Shown one piece after another: positions 60,446 to 64,000 of a stretch of DNA of 64,000 nucleotides; positions within the stretch are counted from its first letter, which is position 1; the number at the start of each line of letters is the position of its first letter. This DNA comes from Paraflavitalea soli. GTDB taxonomy: Bacteria > Bacteroidota > Bacteroidia > Chitinophagales > Chitinophagaceae. The notes below the pieces were generated by a model, which was not told where the DNA came from, searched no databases, and worked only from the letters and a program-made list of their open reading frames with translations. The position numbers and the translations under genes were made by a program. Where the stretch lies: assembly GCF_003555545.1 (NCBI RefSeq), contig NZ_CP032157.1, positions 1,554,546-1,618,545 on the forward strand, in the 5' to 3' direction.

Positions 60446-60868
60446 ATGATCACGCGATTCACTCATTTTAGTCTGTGGGTACTGGACCAGGACAGCGCCT
60501 ACGATTTCTATGTCAACAAGCTGGGTTTTAAAGTAGTGACGGATGTGCCGATGGTGCCTGCCAACAAGGGCAATCGCTGGCTTACCGTAAGGCCTCCCCA
60601 AATGGAGGGCATCGAGATCAACCTTTCGCTGATCACCGAAGGGATGTGGTATTCGAAAGAAACGGCGGAGACCCTGCGGGAACTGGTGCGCAAAGGGACA
60701 TTTGGCTGTGGGGTGCTTACCTGCGATGATATCTATGCCACGTATGAAGAGCTGAAAGCAAAGGGTGTTCGTTTTACGAAAGCGCCTGCCAAAGAGTTCT
60801 ATGGTACGGAAGCCTTTTTCAAAGACGATTCGGGTAACTGGTTCTCACTGGCGCAGCTGAATCCCTGA
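60446..60868 (+). CDS. VOC-family (glyoxalase/bleomycin-resistance fold) protein
   Basis: 140 residues. Two beta-alpha-beta-beta-beta halves: RFTHFSLWVLDQDSAYDFYVNKLGFKVVTDV and YATYEELKAKGVRFTKAPAKEFYGTEAFFKDDSGNWFSLAQ. The metal ligand positions are His (THFS) and Glu (TEAFF) with others less clear. Likely an isomerase, dioxygenase or antibiotic-binding protein. Starts 16 nt after DUF1569, same operon; a terminator follows. Confidence 0.9.
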   Translation: MITRFTHFSLWVLDQDSAYDFYVNKLGFKVVTDVPMVPANKGNRWLTVRPPQMEGIEINLSLITEGMWYSKETAETLRELVRKGTFGCGVLTCDDIYATYEELKAKGVRFTKAPAKEFYGTEAFFKDDSGNWFSLAQLNP

Positions 60869-60894
60869 ATAAACGGATAGGCTATATTGCAAAG

Positions 60895-60936
60895 GACGGC
60901 GTATCCTTTACCAACTGGTAAGGAGCGCCGTCTTTT
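60895..60936 (+). terminator. Terminator after the VOC gene
   Basis: GACGGCG (60895-60901) pairs with CGCCGTC (60926-60932), with an inner CCTTTACC/GGTAAGG stem, then four T. Confidence 0.75.
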
Positions 60937-61014
60937 CGTTAAAATGGGTGTTTTAACGGGTCCCTGCTACGGGTAATACCAATACATTTAGGGGAACACC
61001 TATTAATTTTTTAT

Positions 61015-61542
61015 ATGGATAGTTTCTATGCCCCTTACATGCAGGGAAATGATGCGCTCTTTGAAGGCATCAGCCGTATGGCCGCCATCAAAAGTGCTGC
61101 ACTGGTGGTGAAGGTCGAAACCAAACACCGCCTGTTTACCAGCAAAACAGTATTCGAAGGGTACGCTACTAAAAAAATGGATACCTGTGCCCACTTATGG
61201 AATGAAGAAGGATTTCAGATCGAGGACATGAACGACTTCGATCTGGGACCATTGATCACGCTGCCATTGGGCAAACCCCGTAATCTGACGGATCTGCTGG
61301 AAGATATATTGAAGCGCAAGAAAATGGATTATGGTTTTCTGTATCCCGAAAGGGAGCCTCATCTTGTACAATTGGTACAGGTGGTTACGCGGCGGGAAGA
61401 AAGGAAATTTGCCATAGTAGGTAACAATACGATCTGTGTTTGTGATAGTACAGACAGGCATTTGACCTATGATCCCAATAAAGATGGTAAACCCTGCGAT
61501 TTCGACCCTCCCCACAAATATAAATGCACCTCCAGTAAATAA
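61015..61542 (+). CDS. Hypothetical protein (first of a three-gene cassette)
   Basis: 175 residues, no signal peptide or membrane helix, no family recognised. N-terminus MDSFYAPYMQGNDALFEGIS; a cysteine-rich C-terminus (ICVCDSTD, KPCDFDPPHKYKCTSS) could bind metal or be secretion related. It ends 9 nt before the next gene, so they form an operon. Confidence 0.7.
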   Translation: MDSFYAPYMQGNDALFEGISRMAAIKSAALVVKVETKHRLFTSKTVFEGYATKKMDTCAHLWNEEGFQIEDMNDFDLGPLITLPLGKPRNLTDLLEDILKRKKMDYGFLYPEREPHLVQLVQVVTRREERKFAIVGNNTICVCDSTDRHLTYDPNKDGKPCDFDPPHKYKCTSSK

Positions 61543-61551
61543 GACTTACCC

Positions 61552-62796
61552 ATGTTTTCAAACGCAGGAACTTTACTTGACCGCCTTCAGGGGTTATTCA
61601 GCAAGGGCTTTTTGGTCGGGGGTATTGTACCCCTGGTGCTGTTGTTCTTCATCAACTGGGGCTTGCTGTATTTTTTTTACCACGATCTCTATACGGCCTG
61701 GTTGCCTTATGTATTACCGCCCAATGAGGGTGAGATCTTGTATTGGGTGAAAGTGGTGCTGATCCTTTTTACGGGTGGCCTGGTGATCTGGAACCTGAAC
61801 CCCTGGTTCAGACAATTACTGGAAGGGCGATTTTGGCCCAGGTTTTTCTATAACTGGCTCAGGAATGTGCAATATGACAAGCGTAAAAAGATGGTCGCTG
61901 AAAAAGAAAATATGGATCTTGTACTGTTTGATTACCGCACAAAAGTGGAAGAATGGATACAGAAACTCGTAAACGCCCGGTCAGGTAAAGCAGCAGAACC
62001 GGAAGCACCTGTTTCTGATGACCTGGAAAAAGCCTTTACAAAACTCAGGAACAGTACGCGCTCTGCCGCCATCATTCCATTCAAAGACATGGAAGATTTT
62101 GCCAAAGAATTGGAAAAGGAGCTACAAAACACAGCAAAGGTGGGCAAGGGACTAGACGCTATCCACACCGGATTGGTGAAACTATTAAGGGAAACCCGGA
62201 GCAACCTGGAATACCGATACGACCGCCTCGTTGTTGATATGAAGCAACGTTTCCCTTCGGAGGATGGTGGGTTAGGACCTACCAGCATGGCCAATTTTTC
62301 CATGGTGCACCGTGAGTATGGCGGTAAACGTTACGGATTGGATATTGAACATTTCTGGATCCGGCTACTGAAAGTGATCCGGGGCGACAAGGACTTTTAC
62401 CCGATGCTGGAAGAATCGAAAAACCAACTCGACTTCAGCATTGCCTTTACCATTGTTTTGGGTGTGACTACACTAATATGGATAATCCTTGGCTTTTGTG
62501 CGGAAGGCTTCTGGCCATTTACATTGGTGGCGGTCCTGGGGCCTATTGCTACCAATATCGCTTACCAGGTGGCCATACAAAGCTACCGGGGATTCACCGA
62601 AGTGGTGCGCAGCGCCATTGACCTCAACCGGTTTCAATTGCTGCAATTGCTGCATATTGAATTGCCTGGTGATGGGGCAACCGAAAAAGCACTATGGAAA
62701 AAACTGGAAACAGGCGATGATACTTTATCGTATCAGCATCCGGCGCCAGCTGCTAAAAAAGAAGCGGTGGCAGAGGATGGTGAAGCATTCGGTTGA
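61552..62796 (+). CDS. Hypothetical four-helix membrane protein with large soluble insert
   Basis: 414 residues. Membrane helices at ~22-45 (GFLVGGIVPLVLLFFINWGLL), ~60-82 (YWVKVVLILFTGGLVIWNL), ~300-320 and ~325-342; the ~210-residue part in between is charged and partly coiled (KLVNARSGKAAEPEAPVSDD, AIHTGLVKLLRETRSNLEY). The helix pairs at both ends with a cytoplasmic middle recall signalling or pore-scaffold proteins, but no family was recognised. Its stop overlaps no start; the third gene begins 23 nt later. Confidence 0.75.
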   Translation: MFSNAGTLLDRLQGLFSKGFLVGGIVPLVLLFFINWGLLYFFYHDLYTAWLPYVLPPNEGEILYWVKVVLILFTGGLVIWNLNPWFRQLLEGRFWPRFFYNWLRNVQYDKRKKMVAEKENMDLVLFDYRTKVEEWIQKLVNARSGKAAEPEAPVSDDLEKAFTKLRNSTRSAAIIPFKDMEDFAKELEKELQNTAKVGKGLDAIHTGLVKLLRETRSNLEYRYDRLVVDMKQRFPSEDGGLGPTSMANFSMVHREYGGKRYGLDIEHFWIRLLKVIRGDKDFYPMLEESKNQLDFSIAFTIVLGVTTLIWIILGFCAEGFWPFTLVAVLGPIATNIAYQVAIQSYRGFTEVVRSAIDLNRFQLLQLLHIELPGDGATEKALWKKLETGDDTLSYQHPAPAAKKEAVAEDGEAFG

Positions 62797-62819
62797 TCAA
62801 GCAAAGTACCAATCAAGAA

Positions 62820-63269
62820 ATGAAACAGATAATCCGCTTTATTGTCAAACACCGGGTATATTTTATTTGGCTTTCATTGGTAGCTGTACTCGCTACTTTG
62901 AAAGGGTGTTTCCTGAAAAATGCTTTATTGGATACTGCGCCCGCACCAGCTTCCAAACCATCTCCCCTGGTAGAGGCTGCGCCGGATTCGGCCATCCTGC
63001 TCTTGTCCTTAACCAAAGAAGAAGCCATCTTGTGCCGCGGGATACATAAAGGAAGCCAGGTCATCCTTTGCCGGACAGATTCAACGACGGGAGCAACACC
63101 TGCTGACTGTTACGGCCCCATCCGTGTAGCCGCGGCCCATAGCAATAGCACCGAGACGCCAGGTGATCTTTTATTCCTGCAGGTGCCCATCACAGAAGTG
63201 TGGAAGATCAACGCTTGTTTAGCTGCCACCAAAAGGTCTATTTTGCTGCTTCCACCCAAGAGCCGGTAA
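62820..63269 (+). CDS. Hypothetical membrane-anchored protein (third of cassette)
   Basis: 149 residues from ATG 62820; an upstream start would be a TTG overlapping the previous stop. An N-terminal helix (YFIWLSLVAVLATLKGC) ends in a cysteine that could be a lipobox with a non-standard Lys, then a Pro/Ala linker and a small domain (AILLLSLTKEEAILCRGIHKG, LLFLQVPITEVWKINACL). No family recognised. Confidence 0.7.
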   Translation: MKQIIRFIVKHRVYFIWLSLVAVLATLKGCFLKNALLDTAPAPASKPSPLVEAAPDSAILLLSLTKEEAILCRGIHKGSQVILCRTDSTTGATPADCYGPIRVAAAHSNSTETPGDLLFLQVPITEVWKINACLAATKRSILLLPPKSR

Positions 63270-63301
63270 AAAGGTTATCGCTAGTAACAGCTTTTCATAT
63301 A

Positions 63302-63335
63302 AAAAGCCCCCGGGATGTAGTACCAGGGGGCTTTT
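63302..63335. terminator. Bidirectional terminator
   Basis: AAAAGCCCCC (63302-63311) and GGGGGCTTTT (63326-63335) pair perfectly, between convergent genes. Confidence 0.88.
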
Positions 63336-63355
63336 GTATTTGGAGAGGCTATGCT

Positions 63356-64000
63356 TTAGTGGGGCATGTTCAAAGGGCGCCGCCGTAAAACTTCATTCAG
63401 GGCTAATAGTTGATTGGGGAAATTGGGCAACCTTAAGCAGGGTGAATGAAAGACCAGGTTTTCGAGGCTGCTTCCCCTGAAGAAAGCTTCATTGAAACCT
63501 TTTTGTGGCAGGGGACTGGGACCGGGATCGTTGACAAAGAAATCGCCAATGGGATCGTTATCATCATCCGCTGCACTGGGGTTGTCATCTGCGCCCATGC
63601 CGGTCATAAAACCGGATAGGCCGGCTGCAGATCCGATATTCCTGGGTCTTATGTGGGTGAATAGGTTCCGTGTCTCTCCTTTGTGACAACCACTACAAGT
63701 GCCAAAAGAAAATTCCCGGCGTTTGAAGGGATCAATGGGATTAGCAGCATTACCCCGCCAATGATAGCTGTTGGGTGGTGTATTGTCGGGAGCACTTACT
63801 ACTATGGGGGCATGAATGCCTTTAACCGGGTCGGGTATGGTATAATTGGGATTGAGGTTGGCAGGAGTAAAAGGCACGGTATTGGCGAAGGCTGCCATAG
63901 CCGCCAGCTTGCCGGCATTAAAACCAACTAAAAAGCCATTGGAGCCTACCATCGGTTCATGACTGGGATGGATGATGTTTAGTTTATGGGTGGTGCCATC
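63356..64000 (-). CDS. Partial c-type haem protein (5' end outside window)
   Basis: The frame stays open through the right edge (upstream codons read DGTTHKLNIIHPSHEP), so the N-terminus is missing; ~214 residues are visible. GTCSGCHKGETRNLFTHIRPRN holds a CxxCH haem c motif. The rest has short conserved-looking stretches (HYHWRGNAANPIDPFKRREF, SLENLVFHSP). Exported di- or mono-haem protein of unknown role. Confidence 0.8.
   Translation of the reverse strand, partial: DGTTHKLNIIHPSHEPMVGSNGFLVGFNAGKLAAMAAFANTVPFTPANLNPNYTIPDPVKGIHAPIVVSAPDNTPPNSYHWRGNAANPIDPFKRREFSFGTCSGCHKGETRNLFTHIRPRNIGSAAGLSGFMTGMGADDNPSAADDDNDPIGDFFVNDPGPSPLPQKGFNEAFFRGSSLENLVFHSPCLRLPNFPNQLLALNEVLRRRPLNMPH

Overview
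The window is chromosomal DNA of a Bacteroidota bacterium, most likely a Chitinophagaceae-type soil or plant-associated organism. The reasons are a SusC/SusD pair with DUF1735 and DUF3823 companions, LytS/LytTR two-component genes, TlpA-type thioredoxins with N-terminal extensions, -7 boxes of the form TAnnTTTG in front of several genes, and few Shine-Dalgarno sequences. I saw no tRNA, rRNA, CRISPR array, prophage or insertion sequence. Both ends cut a gene: a GH95 fucosidase on the left and a c-type haem protein on the right.

Layout. 0-5.6 kb: GH95 fucosidase, GH36 alpha-galactosidase and an exported amidohydrolase. 5.7-6.6 kb: ArsR regulator plus SRPBCC protein behind a promoter overlapped by two palindromes. 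6.7-13.2 kb: minus-strand SusC-SusD-DUF1735 operon followed, beyond a terminator, by a DUF3823 lipoprotein. 13.2-21.7 kb: cytochrome P460, an ABC exporter whose permease is fused to an M1 peptidase, a divergent LytS/LytTR pair and a P-loop protein. 21.9-28.9 kb: TlpA-like protein, GMC oxidoreductase, an exported methyltransferase-like protein and a beta-helix lyase-like protein. 28.9-33.2 kb: small membrane proteins with MarR and AraC regulators, then an HExxH lipoprotein. 33.3-38.3 kb: TPR protein, unknown genes, an AT-rich SUKH-type immunity gene and a 0.5-kb non-coding block rich in inverted repeats. 38.3-45.4 kb: ECF42-type sigma factor with its DGPF partner and a RibD/DHFR-like reductase, an HxlR/NAD(P)H oxidoreductase pair, a 5'-truncated LytS kinase and a complete TPR-kinase/LuxR regulator pair. 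45.6-54.2 kb: AraC regulator divergent from a four-gene operon (ThuA-propeller-cupredoxin giant, MFS transporter, TIM-barrel isomerase, Gfo/Idh/MocA oxidoreductase) that looks like an oxidised-sugar (3-keto-glycoside type) pathway. 54.2-64 kb: two serine hydrolases, a ketopantoate-reductase-like protein, a small AraC/NTF2/DUF1569/VOC cluster under a perfect CRP/FNR-type palindrome, an unrecognised three-gene membrane cassette and the partial haem protein.

Two themes deserve attention. First, the 46.8-54.2 kb locus carries an oxidative-looking protein in which the usual CxxCH cytochrome domain is absent and a type-1 copper domain with all ligands sits at the C-terminus, next to a Gfo/Idh/MocA protein that lacks the EKP lysine. 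Second, four short tandem arrays of 7- or 8-nt units with unrelated unit sequences all lie at the 3' ends of genes (14.2, 41.85, 51.93 and 52.9 kb), three of them with an inverted copy nearby, which suggests a common origin or a 3'-end function. All functional assignments rest on motif reading; no database search was run.
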